From Gamsiella multidivaricata (lineage: Eukaryota > Mortierellomycota > Mortierellomycetes > Mortierellales > Mortierellaceae), in the NCBI RefSeq assembly GCF_025024155.1, contig NW_026251754.1, positions 62,001-126,000 of the forward strand: DNA of 64,000 bases, read 5' to 3'. Below are positions 1 through 11,800 of this stretch, in pieces (positions within the stretch are counted from its first letter, which is position 1; each line of letters begins with the position of its first letter). Made by a program: the position numbers and the translations under genes. Below the pieces are notes generated by a model. That model ran no database searches and was not told the origin of the DNA. It saw only the letters and a list, made by a program, of their open reading frames with translations.

Positions 1-1977
1 CGGCCTTGGTCACCTCGTACTCCGATGCTACAAGCGGATCGAGCCCTGATGCCACGTCGTCCATGTCTTCGCCTGTCGTATCGACTACAGAAGGCTGTTT
101 GAGGCTACCGCCATTCCTAGGTATGGTGTCTTTAGCCACAGGCGCCTTTCTATTCGCCTTAGTCCCCCACTTCCATAACGGCCCAACCTCCTTGGCTACG
201 ATCTCAACCTGACAGATGGCTGGGCTTTTTGCCAATAGCTTGCTCAGCACAAAGGTCGTTGTTTGCACAAGTTGAGGACTTGGAGGTGTGATCCTGCTTT
301 GCTGCTCTGTCATCTTTGTCTTGTCCTGATCCGGGTCCACGAGTTTCAAGTCCATCTCCAAAATCTCGAGCAGCTCAGGGCAGATGGTGCGATAATAATC
401 CTGAACCGAAGACATCTGATCCGGTACAGAAGTAACAAGCCGCGCAACCCTCTCCAGCTGGCCCAGCTTCACGGTGTCAGCGCCTCCCTGCATGTACTCG
501 AGTACGACTCGAACGCCTCCGGGTCGAAGAAGAATCTGCGAAAGGAATCGTCCGCTAACGCTCTTAAGCCATGCGGGTGTCGGATGCATGGGTGAGGATG
601 ATGACAATAGGGTGGTAAGAGATTCCAAAGACTTTGCTGCTTCAGTATTCCAAAAGAGATTGTGAAACAACTTGGCGCTCTCCTCCTTTTGCTGCAGTTG
701 AAGCGATCTGTCGGGGGCATCGCTTGCTTCGGCGAGCGTGCGTTGCTGAAGAGTCGTTTCCTTCAGAGGGGTTGTGGCCAAATCTCCTGGGGAAGGCCTT
801 GATTTATTAGACAACAAACTGCCTGGTGTAGTCTTTCTGGGTTTGTTTGATGACGATGTCCCTTGGTTTGGCCCTTCAGCTTGTTGAGCGCTGGTGGAAG
901 CCTCCTTAGGTTTCGAAAGCGGACGGTATGCTAACTGCAGTAAAGCCGCGTACAGATCGGGGACATGTCGACTCGTCAGAATACTCCCCAAGGTGGTGAA
1001 TCTCGTTAATTTTGGTGTGTAGGCGACTGTGATCCTTCCCAAGGGTCCGATGATACTCCATAGGAGGTTTGTCTGTTTGATCTGATCCACTACGGTATCC
1101 TTTATTGCAGTGCTGATACTGCCGCTGGGCGCTGATCCTGGTCCTGGGGCGAAAAGTTCCTTCTGGACAATGTTCGACCGAACGCGACGGCTAAGTGGCA
1201 TACCGACGCCTGGTAGTAGACAAGGGTAAATACCCCAGCAGACGATGATCTCGAGCATGGTATGGATCATCCGCTGGTCCATAAGCCCCAGCAGTTCCTT
1301 GTCATTCGTTGGATCGTAGAGCTCTAATGGTGAATTAATCGATCCATTTTCATCGTTAATCCACACCCTGATTGTTCCTTTTTCAAAGCAAATAAAATTA
1401 TCCTTGTACATTACCTCGGTCCTTAATGGAAGCCAGTAAGATCTCCTCGAGTTTGACGAGCAGTTTCACAGACTGGGTTACGAATTCTGCGCGAATGTTT
1501 GCGTTGTCCATGTTCTCGAGTTCATCCTGTTCGACATCCTTGCTATCTTTATCTATAGCAGTTTCCGACTCATGCTGGCTTGTGCCGTCTTTGCTGTCGG
1601 CCGATCCACTCGATTCATCTCCACGCAGAGTAGCCAAAGTCCCCAATCGCTGTTGAAGAACCTGATCGACTATGGATCATCATAGTAGAGTAGATGCGAA
1701 CGGTCAACGTTGGATTGTCCATGAGCTTCTCTCTATGACCTGTATCCAAGTTTATTGAGTATGCCTTACTGTTCTGCATATCGACTCTCTCTCCAACCAA
1801 GGTATAAATCATCCTGAGGTTTGTCTTCAGTTCCGCCTCCAGCATCTTGGTATTTGAGTGTCCAGCCTCATTCGAATCAGAATCAGAGCATGAGGGAGTG
1901 CCATTGTGCTCTTGTGGGACAATACTCCCACTGGCGTTATCCTCCTTGAGCTGCTGCATGTCTGAGCGAGGTTCCAT
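1..1977 (-). CDS. RTP1: Rtp1/TANGO6-like RNA polymerase II nuclear-import factor, N-terminal part (3' end off window)
   Basis: The minus strand stays open from an ATG at 1977 to the window edge once two short introns are allowed, near 1378-1414 and about 1610-1740. Recognisable stretches are PCLLPGVGMPLSRR (around 1190-1240), DYYRTICPELLEIL (around 362-410) and FVLSKLLAKSPAICQ (around 215-260). They resemble the middle of TANGO6 (human) / Rtp1 (yeast), HEAT-like proteins needed for assembly and nuclear import of RNA polymerase II. The N-terminus is acidic and Ser-rich; a Ser/Pro/Lys-rich insertion lies around 780-900. The conserved RTP1_C1/C2 C-terminal domains would lie beyond position 1 and cannot be seen. 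The family call rests on remembered motif similarity, not a search. The second intron is the least certain part: an apparent +1 frame change is best explained by about 70 bases from GTCATAG to CATAG. Confidence 0.55.
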
Positions 1978-3296
1978 GGGTCGATGTCGCAAAGGAAAAG
2001 AAAGGCTGCAAGACTACCTGCCCATTGTTGCACAGCGCTTTATTCTGTCTCTTTCTATCCATGAATTTGTACGTGAGTGTCTGCATACGTGGTTGTGATG
2101 TAAAAGTAGGACTCATCGCATGTTTTACTGTCACTCCGGCTCAATTTTTTCGTTTTTTCACACCTTTACTTCACCCACCTTCACTTCTCACTCCTCCATC
2201 CCTCCTTCCTTTCGGCCCCCATCTCTTTCTTCCGTCCGTTACTCCTTTTTTTTTTTTTGGAAACGAACAATAGGACCACAGGGCATAAAAAACAATTGCT
2301 ACCATCCGTTTTCTCAGCCTTGAACCTGTGACCAGAGCAGAAAATATTCAGGAGTGCTTCGTATTCTACACCAACACCTCGCACATAACACGCTTTTTTT
2401 CGTTTTTATTTTGCTTTGATGCACTATTGGGCTGCCTCTTCCTCACCCTCACTTTCACTATCACGCTTCCTTTCACTCTCAACGATACCACTAATCCTCA
2501 ATTGCGATTGCAGCTGCATCCCTATCAGCGATATCGACAGCAGCAGCACTGAAAGTACTTGTATCGACTGCCATCAGACACACCTCCAAGTGGAACTACC
2601 ACAAGGTAAAATTGCTCGACCATCCAACTGCCACTGTGTCCCACCCCCTTGGGACCGGCGCACTTTGCATTCAAAGGACTTATCCATAAGGGGCATTATC
2701 ATTGAAGGGTTGGTGATCTTGCAGCAACCGAACCGCTTTTGGGAGGGCGAGGACCGGGAGGTGTTTGTTGATCATGCTGGCACGTCTTTTTTGTACTGCT
2801 GTAGCTATGGTCGTTGTTATTTGTCATACTACATTCCCATTCATGCTTAGGCAGTGGTCTTTTATGTTCGGTTGAAGTTGAGGGCACACCGCACCTCGCC
2901 TTTTGAATATATCTTTTTAGTCAGATATGCTGTTTCTGCAGTCATGGTCAGCAGCATGGATACGCTTTTCATACATCGGAGGAGGGGGGAATATCCACTG
3001 GGGACCACCGAGAGCTGCTCTGTGTATATTCTTGGGTCAGCAGCTTGTTTCCCTGGTTGCTTACGTGGTTGCTTGTGTGCTTACCTGCTTGCTCAGTTGT
3101 AAAAACAAGGCAGAAAAATAAGGAAGAAAAGCCAGCCCGGTTCCGATTTATCGACAGAGCAATTGATCCTCTCGGCTCATCTTTCTGTACTATTCGTTTT
3201 CTCTTCAACTCCTGGCTCTTTCTTCTTTCTCCTCTTTCTCTTCCCCCCCCCCCCCCCCCCATCGTCCCCCTTTGCCCTTTCAGACAATACACAGCC
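1978..3296. promoter_or_regulatory. Divergent intergenic region between RTP1 and the PNRC-like gene
   Basis: The two flanking genes point away from each other, so this 1.3 kb holds both 5' UTRs and promoters. It contains long pyrimidine tracts on the plus strand and an 18-base C run (3243-3260) about 35 bases before the start at 3297. Open frames here have no coding character. No clear TATA box was seen on either side. Confidence 0.5.
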
Positions 3297-5022
3297 ATGC
3301 TTCAGTCCGCATCTATAGCCATGCCAACAGCCTCGACCTCACCCGCTCCTACCACGCCTCGCATGCCTCGCCAACAACCCAAGAAGAGCGGCATCGCTGT
3401 GGCCCTCCAGAACCAGAACAATAACATGAACACCAACGGTGCGCGCCAACACCGAAACCCTGCGCAGACCCACGCTCGTCATCAATCCATGCCTTCTCAA
3501 CCCCGTCCAACGCCGGGCTCTCCCTCCCTCACTGGCAATGCCGTCAAGGGCTCTAGCAATGCAACATTATCGAAGCGTGTGTCCGTCTCCGTAGTCGCTG
3601 TCGCCCCTGCATCCTCCTCGACTGTTTCAGCCATCCAAATCTTGAAGAACCAGAACCAGCAGAGCAACACCAACAGCAACGAACGGCACATGAAGCCAAA
3701 GCCCAATGCTGCGAAAAATCTTCAAGCTCAGGGACAGCAACAGCAGAACGGCCACGGCAATAACTCGAGGAGCAAACGTAACCAGCAGCGCCGCAAGGAC
3801 AAAGATACTGCTGTCCCTGCCGCTGAAGCTACGAAAATGGATTCAGATGCATCTTCGTCCTCCTCGGGGACGAATCTGTCGCTGGAGCAGAGTCCTCCAT
3901 TGAACCCTTCGAGCCCCCCCTCGTCGTCGACGGACTCTGATGATTCTGAATCATTTGCGATCCTGCAGTCGAGCCCGAGTTCGAGCCCGAGCCCGCGTCC
4001 ACGACCAATTAAGGGAGCGAATAAGGTCGGCAATGGACGACAGAACGGCCGTGCAGGCGGGAAGGTACATGGTCTCCTGTCAGCAAGCCCTCCTCAACGA
4101 CCAAGCTCTGCTCCGGCGTTACCGCAGCAACGCAAAGGGTACGGGTAGTCTTGAGAATGATAACTGGCTTTCAAATTGTTCGCCGCAGCCGGCTCCATGG
4201 CGAAAGGAGAAGAAGAAGCGAGTGAGTGTTCATGACTAACAACAACTCAAAAAAAACAACCACTATTTTGTTTCTTTTTTCTTTATTACTCTGTTGTATT
4301 GAAAACGGATGTTGGTGGTGGATGTGAATAGCGCTCCCATGCCGCAGCGACAGCAGAATCACCACCAACTGCAGAATACTCAACCCCAAGGAGAAATGAC
4401 GGCGGATTCTCAATTCCGACCGAACGTGTCCAAGGCGGTGTCGGCGGATAAAATTATGTTGGCAGACCGTGTAATGACTGAAAAGAAGATTGCCAACTCC
4501 ATCTCTCCAGCTTCGGCCTCAGCAGCAGCAGCCGCAGCGGCTGCTCTGTATGCAGGACCTACATTCCACAACTCCCCTGCGCCGACCAGTCTCCCCATCC
4601 CTGCATTTGTACGACCATCGGCTCCAGCTCCAGTCCCGGTTCCTGTCGAAGAGAAATCTATGGCGGTGCAGACGATGCCGACGATGCCGGCAGCTCCGTT
4701 CTTTGGTGAAGGAGCATCGCCGCAGCTCAACAACAGCAGAAATCTTCCATTTCGTCCGCAGCGAACGCAGTCAGAGACAACGGGATGGATGACTCATGCA
4801 CATGCGCATCACTCTATGCCTGGATGGACGACAAGCTCGCTGTATCCGAGCGTGGGGATGAATCACCGTGTGCCGGAGCGGATGGTGACATCGAGTTTTA
4901 CGATGGATACGCCAATGACGATGCCAATATCGATGTCGATGTATGGGGCGCCGGTGGCTGATCCGCAGTTGTTGGAGATTAGCCAGAATCTGAGGAACTT
5001 ATTGAAGATCCAAAGTCAGTAA
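3297..5022 (+). CDS. PNRC/Edc1-type mRNA decapping activator-like protein (two exons)
   Basis: Exon 1 is 3297-4138, exon 2 is 4332-5022; the join restores one frame of about 510 residues. The donor is GTACGG at 4139, and the intron carries a CTAAC branch-like site near 4232. The start is the ATG in CAGCCATGC, a good context. The protein is low-complexity (Ser, Pro, Gln, Asn) and probably disordered. Its telling feature is AGPTFHNSPAPTSLPIP at about residues 351-370. This matches the short PNRC motif by which metazoan PNRC and yeast Edc1/Edc2 bind Dcp1 and stimulate Dcp2 decapping. A short C-terminal block LRNLLKIQSQ looks conserved in similar fungal proteins. A role in mRNA decay in the cytoplasm is inferred from that motif; the rest has no recognisable domain. 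Confidence 0.7.
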
Positions 5023-7198
5023 GGGCGCGTCTTGTTTTTTCGGGATGGGGTGTTGTGGTGGTGTTGCACCGAACACTGGAACGAATGGTTTTTTTTTCTT
5101 TTTGATTACAATACCCCTCGGTTGTCGTTTCTTGTTGTTTTCTCATTTGGACAACGCGCTTTCTCTTCTTCTCTTTCTCTTTCCTTTTTGTTTCTTTTCT
5201 TTATTTCCTTCTGTTCGCCCTTGAAGCAGTATTGTCTTCACTCCGCATGCCAATCTTTTTACCGCCTCTGCAAAGTTTTGTTCTTGTATATCTCTTTTTT
5301 TTTCTTTTTTTTTTTTGCTTTTGATTGCTTTGTGTTGTTTTAATAGTTCTTCCTCCGGTGTACAATATGATCCCTACCATTTCTCTTGCTCTCTTTTTCT
5401 CTTCTGTTTATTTCCCTTTCCTTCTTGTATATTTCAACTTGCTTTTTTTTGACGTCAAAGTTGTTTTGTCCATTCCACCATTTCTACTATTACCGCGTCT
5501 CCGCTACTGTATTTTGTTTATTTAGCGAGGTGTGCCAGAGATCTTTGTTGTCGATGAAGCACAAGGGATGGACAGATGTCGGTAACAGGGTGGTTTTCAG
5601 GTCAAAGTCAAAGTCGAAGCCGAAGGCGGAGGTGGAGGTTGTCGTAGGAGCTGAAGACATTGAGTGAGGACCTTTTTTGGTTGGTTTTGTCCTTCAGGTT
5701 TTTTTCTTGCTTCAGGAACACACATTTTTGGCGCCAAATTCACAACATCGGGAGGAAGCAGGATCGAAGAGGGGATAAAAAAGTCGGGAGTACCAGCTGC
5801 ACAGGAGGAACAGTAATCGACAACAAATCGTACGGGAGTTACTCATGGAAGTAACCGCAAGGTGGTTCCAAAGAGAAAACACAACACATTGGAGCAGGAT
5901 CCACAGATATATCGTTCGTTTTCATTTGATTCGTCAATGGCACAGCAATACCAACAAAAGCAACAACACCAATCACAACAACAACAAAAAACAGCAGCAA
6001 TACCGGTAACAACAAATCACTAGGCCACAAGTGTACACAAGCGCTTTGACCAACCTTTTTTTCATATGCAGCAAGCGCACGTATCACCTACGGAACCCAT
6101 ATCATTCAAAGGAGCTACTCAACAACCGCACAAACAATTTGACATTCAGACGTATCGACGATCGTGGTCAATCGCAAGCAGGATCACAGTTTCGCCAATT
6201 CAACCTTTTTTTTTTATTTTTCCTTCTTTCGTTTCTCTTTCAATCTTTTTTTTTTTCCCTCAGTTGCTTGCTTCTTCCCGTAGTAAGCAACTTTTTTTTT
6301 TTCTTTCATTCTTCATATATCTTTACATTATCTTTTCAATCACCCAGGCATCGTGCTGGCGGTCTAAAAAGATACTTCTTTTTCTTAACTTTTCCTTTCT
6401 CCATTTTGTCGCTTCCTTGTACTTTTTTTCTTTTTTTTCTTTTTTCTTTTTTGTTTATGGAGATCCTCTCATCTATGTAGTAAAACAAAGAAAAAAGAAT
6501 AGAAATAAAGGAAACAAAGCGTTGGGGAAGCGTACATAAAAGCAGATGTTCAAGAGAGTACCCAAAGAATAGAGACATCCCGTCCAGTCTTACAGGTTAC
6601 TTGTTCCAGAATGGAGACTAATGTGTTAGTGTTTGTTGAAATTATCATCTACGCTCCTTGGGGTCGTGCAGGTTTGTGAAGGCGATCCTTGTCAGAGGAA
6701 ATTGTCCAGGGAGTGCTGATGTCCGGTTGCTTACTTTAGAAATCCTTCGTGGTATCATGCTGATGTCGTTGTAGCGATTAGTTTTCATATGGCGAGTAGA
6801 GTTTGAAGTGACGAACGAGTCCTGTTGCTGAAGAAGTACACCTTAGTGAAAGAAAAGAAAAAATATGAGTGGTTGTTCATTTGGTACGATGAATGCGCTT
6901 CTCTGGTCAGAGGAAAGAAAATGCGTTCAAAGTTGAGGGTCAGTGCGAGGTTCTGAGGGAGGTTTTGGCCAGGTTCTGAGAAAATTTTGAACGCATTTTT
7001 TTTTCGTATTCCATATCCATGAAATTTTTTCGATTCTTGCGTCAGTGTGTGAGAATTTATTTTGCAGAGATGTTTAATGAGGCGAGGTTTTTTTAACTCG
7101 ATGAATGCCTAATGCCAATCTCCCCCTTTCTCATCCACCATTCGCCATTCTGAACGATTCCCATGGGAATCGATGCGTCGAGAGGAGCAGACTTTATT
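5023..7198. other. Intergenic, 3' UTR-like and T-rich; no gene seen
   Basis: Downstream of the PNRC-like gene the plus strand is dominated by T and CT tracts (5280-5310, 6200-6310, 6420-6450). The open frames are Phe/Leu/Ser-rich by-products of those tracts. Nothing here has coding character. Confidence 0.5.
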
Positions 7199-7404
7199 TA
7201 CAGTGCTCAACAAAAAGTTCTTTTTCCTTCATGACTTTGCGCTCGTACATTCGAATGCTCCGGAACCTCAGTGGCGTCCACCACTATGCGAGTTTCGAGA
7301 AAGATCTAATGTCTCAGGTCCATGTGAACTTTTTTTTTTTGCATATAACAACTCCAACACTGCATCCCCCTTCATATTCACTCTCAACAACTTCGCGCCT
7401 TAAC

Positions 7405-8330
7405 ATGAAGTCCCTGCCGGAATCAACCAAGGCGAAAAGCTCTTGTCCTCCTCAAACAAGGAAAAACCGTTCATGAGAACTCCCAAACCCTCCGTATATC
7501 GATCGGAATGGTATCCAAGTTTAAAGGACCATACGAGTACTATATTCCCATCAAGAAAAGAGACAGGCTTCCAAAGGTTTCCAAGGCCACTAAGATTCTT
7601 TAAGCCCGGAAAATGTCCAGCGGAAAACTTTTAACTCTACATGATGGTCAGGAACTTGTTCTTTCGACACAAGGTGTTCACGTCCATGTGCAGACCATCC
7701 GGAACTATCTTAGATTCTTAGATAGCAAAATTTGAAAGGGTACGTCAAGCCTAGGAAGTCTGTTTTGACGGACGATCAAATCAAGAATCGGCACAAAGTC
7801 GCTCGCGTCCATTTACATTGGACTGCTGAGCAATGGCGTGATCGGACGAAAGCATAATTAGCAGGATGGGGTCATTCGGAAGGGAGTTTTACTACAAAAA
7901 GCCCGAGGACAAGACGACCAGGGTGTTTCAAATCAAGAAAACCAAGCAAGGTGGCGGCGGCAAAATGATGATCTGAGGTTGTATCCCCTATTACGGCGTA
8001 GGGGATGCCTGTTGGGGACAGGATCACCGCTGAGGCGTACGCGGATGTCCTCAATTCCTATCAGTGTTTCTCAAAAATATTCGACTTTTATTCGACTCGT
8101 GCTAGGCCAATGTAAAATTCGAATGAAATTCGAAATTCGATTCGACAGTTACATTGGCCTAGCACGAGTCGAATAAAAGTCGAATATTTTTGAGAAACAC
8201 TGATTCCTATGTTCTCTAATCCGGGGATTGGTATGACATGGATCCGACGACATTCATTTTTCAGCATGACAATACCAAGGTTCATACCGCAAAAGCCGTC
8301 AAGTTCTTTTCCAAGGCCAAGATCAGTGGC
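7405..8330 (+). pseudogene. Tc1/mariner transposase pseudogene
   Basis: Fragments in several frames can be ordered. An N-terminal helix-turn-helix ESTKAKILSLLKQGKTVHE lies around 7410-7470. A second part, VHVQTIRNYLR, lies near 7679-7710. A conserved linker VLTDDQIKNRH lies near 7765. A DDE-core fragment reading GGGKMMI, a stop, then GCIPYYGVGDACW lies around 7950-8020. The segment FIFQHDNTKVHTAKAVK, with the second catalytic Asp, lies around 8255-8300. Stops and frameshifts separate them and the nested MITE splits the core. The third acidic residue region is absent because of the internal deletion. Clearly non-functional. Confidence 0.85.
8062..8202. mobile_element. hAT-type MITE (141 bp) with 8-bp target duplication
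   Basis: The element is nearly a perfect inverted repeat. It begins CAGTGTTTCTCAAAAATATT and ends with the complement, with arms of roughly 53 bases ending in the shared TACATTGGCCTAGCACGAG segment. It is flanked by ATTCCTAT on both sides (8054-8061 and 8203-8210). An 8-bp duplication and CAGTG termini are hallmarks of hAT transposons. It codes for nothing and must be moved in trans. The near-identical arms and exact duplication suggest a recent insertion into the already decaying Tc1 copy. Confidence 0.9.
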
Positions 8331-8800
8331 CTGTTGTGCACTGTATCAAAATCTCAAAAATCAAGATTTCGAGCAAGCTATTCTGTGCAATAGCTTAATC
8401 TGCCGCACGCTACCCCACTGGAGCATAGTCAGGCGCATGCTTCCTAGTCACAGGTGAACGTGAGAAATAAAAACGCTCCCTTCCCTGTTAATGGGTTTGC
8501 CCCTGCACATTCAGCTCACCTATTCATACACATATCTCCGTGTCAACGCCATTTAAGAATCAATTCACCAATCCACCAGACTTTGAAGTACAGTATTACA
8601 GTACATAAAACAGCTTGATTGGATCAGTAGTAATGGAAAGGTTTATCGCCAGGTCCTGATGAACAATGGTGGATTATTCATGCTCCATTTACTCGTTTAC
8701 CCATTCACGCTTGCAGTTTACACATTTACACGTTACCAGCCCATTCAACGATTCTCCATAGAAACATAAACACAAATACAAGCGCAAACATTAATTCATT

Positions 8801-11800
8801 ATGGCTCGAGGAAAACAGAATAAGGACCAACAGGCACGTCGGCGCAATGAGATCGTCTGGTTGAAAGCATGAGCAGCGCGTGCGTGTAGTATATAAATCT
8901 AGCTCCTCTCCTTTTTTTTCGTGTTGGTGCCATTAGAACGCGCCCAAGCAACAGAAAGAGCTCATGCTTCCGACCTTGGTAAACGTTTGCAATACGTGCG
9001 AGTCATCATTATTCTTTGCAACATCGAACCCGCCCGTTTTTCTATATCCTCCCAGAGTCAACCAACAATTCCAGAACGTACGCCTTAACAGCAGCAATTA
9101 TCGGAGCCACAACCAGCACAACCTGCAGAGCCACAGCCAGAACAGCGGCAGCAGCAACAACAGTTGATATCAGAGGTAATACGACTTCTTTGTCCTTGTT
9201 TTCTTCTTTGAACTGAATTTAACTTAGGTGCGGCGCGCTTTCTTGTGCTACCAGAGTGTAGCAGTAACTTCATCTTTGCGAATGTCTCAGCAGCCGAGTG
9301 TCCCGGGGAGGCTGCAGTCTTGCAAGAGGAGACACAATGCAAAGGCACCACAACGGTCAGGAGGTCCGGGCGAAACTGGCGCGCAGCAGCTCATCAAGAG
9401 AAGAAAATGGCAGGATGGCAGGAGAGAATACGCCTGACGACCACCACTGAGTAGTCGAGCACAGCCAAATCCTACCTATGTCAACACTGGTGTTAATGAC
9501 GGTGGAGAAATTGGCGGGGAGGAACTCGGCGAATCTTCCGGTAGCCAGCAGCGCGAAACCGTTATAGGAAATCAGCCATCGGAGAGGACTCTTAAGATTG
9601 TGGGCAAGGTTGAACAAATGAAAGCGAACAGAGAGAAAATTCGAACGAGGACAATGAGACAATATGCGCACCACATCGTGGACTGGGGGGTAAGAAATGT
9701 TACCGCTTGATTCAAGCGCGAGCTTCTCAAGGCGGTGTGGTGTGGTAAACCCACACGGAGTATAGACGGGGTATCCAGGTACAAGGGACGGACACAACAC
9801 CTGATATGACACGATGGGAGGAATATGTACAGGACACTCATACGATCATACCAGGCACGTGCTGCACGTGCAGTTACAGGATGTGCAAGTAGAAGGACAT
9901 GCAATTAGACAAGAGTCAATAGGGTTTGCATTTATAGAGATTTTCTTTGGTCAATAAATATCACAGAACGACAGGACCAAATGGTTCCTGGTCTGTTTCC
10001 TCACTATACTTTGCTCAACACTTGCCCCCGCACGACACTCCAAGTCGCTCCACGCATCCCTGTCCCAACACACTGTACCCTTCGATCGGTATACTCTGCC
10101 ACAGCTGGCCTTCATAGCATATCGCCCAGCAAGAGTAGAGACGGGACCCGTGCGTCTGAACTGCTGCACCTCTAGTGCCCCCCCAAGTGTTCCTGCGAGT
10201 CCGCTCACATTACCTGCCTGCCCCCACGACAGGTAATGATCATGGTCTCATAACGAACAAGAGCGGAGGATCAAGAACAGTACCCCTCGATGCCGACGTC
10301 TGGACACAGGAGTCAAGACAGAGTCCCTTTGACCTTGCAGATCCCTAACCCGAGTGTGTTGTCGCCTTTCTTATTCTCGTAAATAGTTTTGCTGTCTTTA
10401 TTATCCTCATCGTTGAAAGATCTCTTACCAGTGCCCCCACATCTGGAGCTTTATCCATATACCGTAAGATAATTATTATGTAGAGACTTCGTAAAGCAGA
10501 AGAGACTTTTATTGAGCAACATATTCACAGCTAGTACTTTTACCTGATATAGAGCCACTACACCACAGCGGCATTCCACTAACTCACTTTGTTTTTGTAG
10601 CAATTTTGCGACGAGCTCTTTGAGAACGATTACATTGTTGAGCCGAAGAAGACTGTGCGCTTCCTCGAGGAACGGATTTTCACGCGTACGAAGATTGTTC
10701 TTGTCGACCTCGAGAAAGGCTATAGTGGTGTCATCGGTGCAACAATGCATGATCCTGCGGTAAACCCCGTGGAGGCAGCGGTGGAAGCAAATGCAGCGAG
10801 AGTCGAATTTTTCTCAGGTATTCGTGTCAAATGAAAAAAGCCCAGAGGGACATTGGAGAGTGGCATTTAAAGATAGTCATTACTGACTACATTGTCACAT
10901 TGCATTAACTCCTTATAATGGCGCCACTAGAGATGGATAAGGAGCCTGACAACGCGACCGACGACACTACTGAAAACGAGTCTGAGGTGGACTCTCACGC
11001 TGCGTCAGATGATATGTTTGACGAGTATAGCGTGCCTAGTCCGTACCGAATCCGCGTGCCTGTTGGCAAGGAAACAGTTGAGGCAGCCTTGAAGGCATTG
11101 GTCCACGAGTAGGACAATCAACGGAAGGCTGGAAGGAACCCGCATTCAAAACCGTGTGGCTGCAAGGAAGTCACGAATGCCAGAGATGCGTATTATCGGA
11201 AGCTCGTCGAGGACAAAGTGACACCTTGACCCGACCGCGGTGTATACTGCGCATTGCGTGATGGATACACGATCGACGACTTTCTTAAAATGATGGCTGT
11301 ACTCTGGAAAGGATGGAAGCCTTGGAACTTGCGCGTGTCCCTTATTCGAGATCGGATGTGCATCAACCTTCGACACCAAGCCTTTTTTCGAGACGAGAGT
11401 CTCCGACGCATGGACCTAGCCGACTGCTTCCGTGAAACCCTCAACATCACAGTCAACAGCACCGCATGCAAGGTGCATGGCCTAGCGTTCTGTCTTCGTG
11501 GAGGCAAGTCACAGCCTGATATGCAGACGGAGTTTGCAATGGTCTTGCGTCACAGAAATTACCTGCGCTGCGGCGTTGGTGCAACCACGTTTTACCTATT
11601 CGAACGTTTTCATGTAAGCTTTGGGTTGAAGAAACAGATCGAAGAAACTACAAGGGAGGAAGAGGGTGGCAAATGAATATTGCTTATCGAGAAGAAATTT
11701 CATTGTATCTATTGTATCTAGATGCGTGGCGAGCCCCTTCCCGATTTTCAAAAGCTCGATGAGTGGCCCAAAATCAAACTCGTAGTAGCAGGGGATCGAC

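Larger units (their letters stand above)
7201..8343 (+). mobile_element. Tc1/mariner element, defective, flanked by TA
   Basis: The ends are inverted repeats: CAGTGCTCAACA at 7201, and CAGTGCACAACA read from the other end at 8343. Both sit next to TA (7199-7200 and 8344-8345), the Tc1/mariner target duplication. Between them lies a plus-strand transposase remnant and, at 8062-8202, a nested MITE. The element is only 1.14 kb even with the MITE included. The right terminal repeat follows almost directly after the second catalytic region, so the transposase C-terminus has been deleted. Confidence 0.85.

Noticed and set aside
3045..3296. In-frame upstream extension of the PNRC-like protein
   Set aside because: It begins at a non-ATG codon, crosses a C18 run and reads as low-complexity leader; the ATG at 3297 has a good context.
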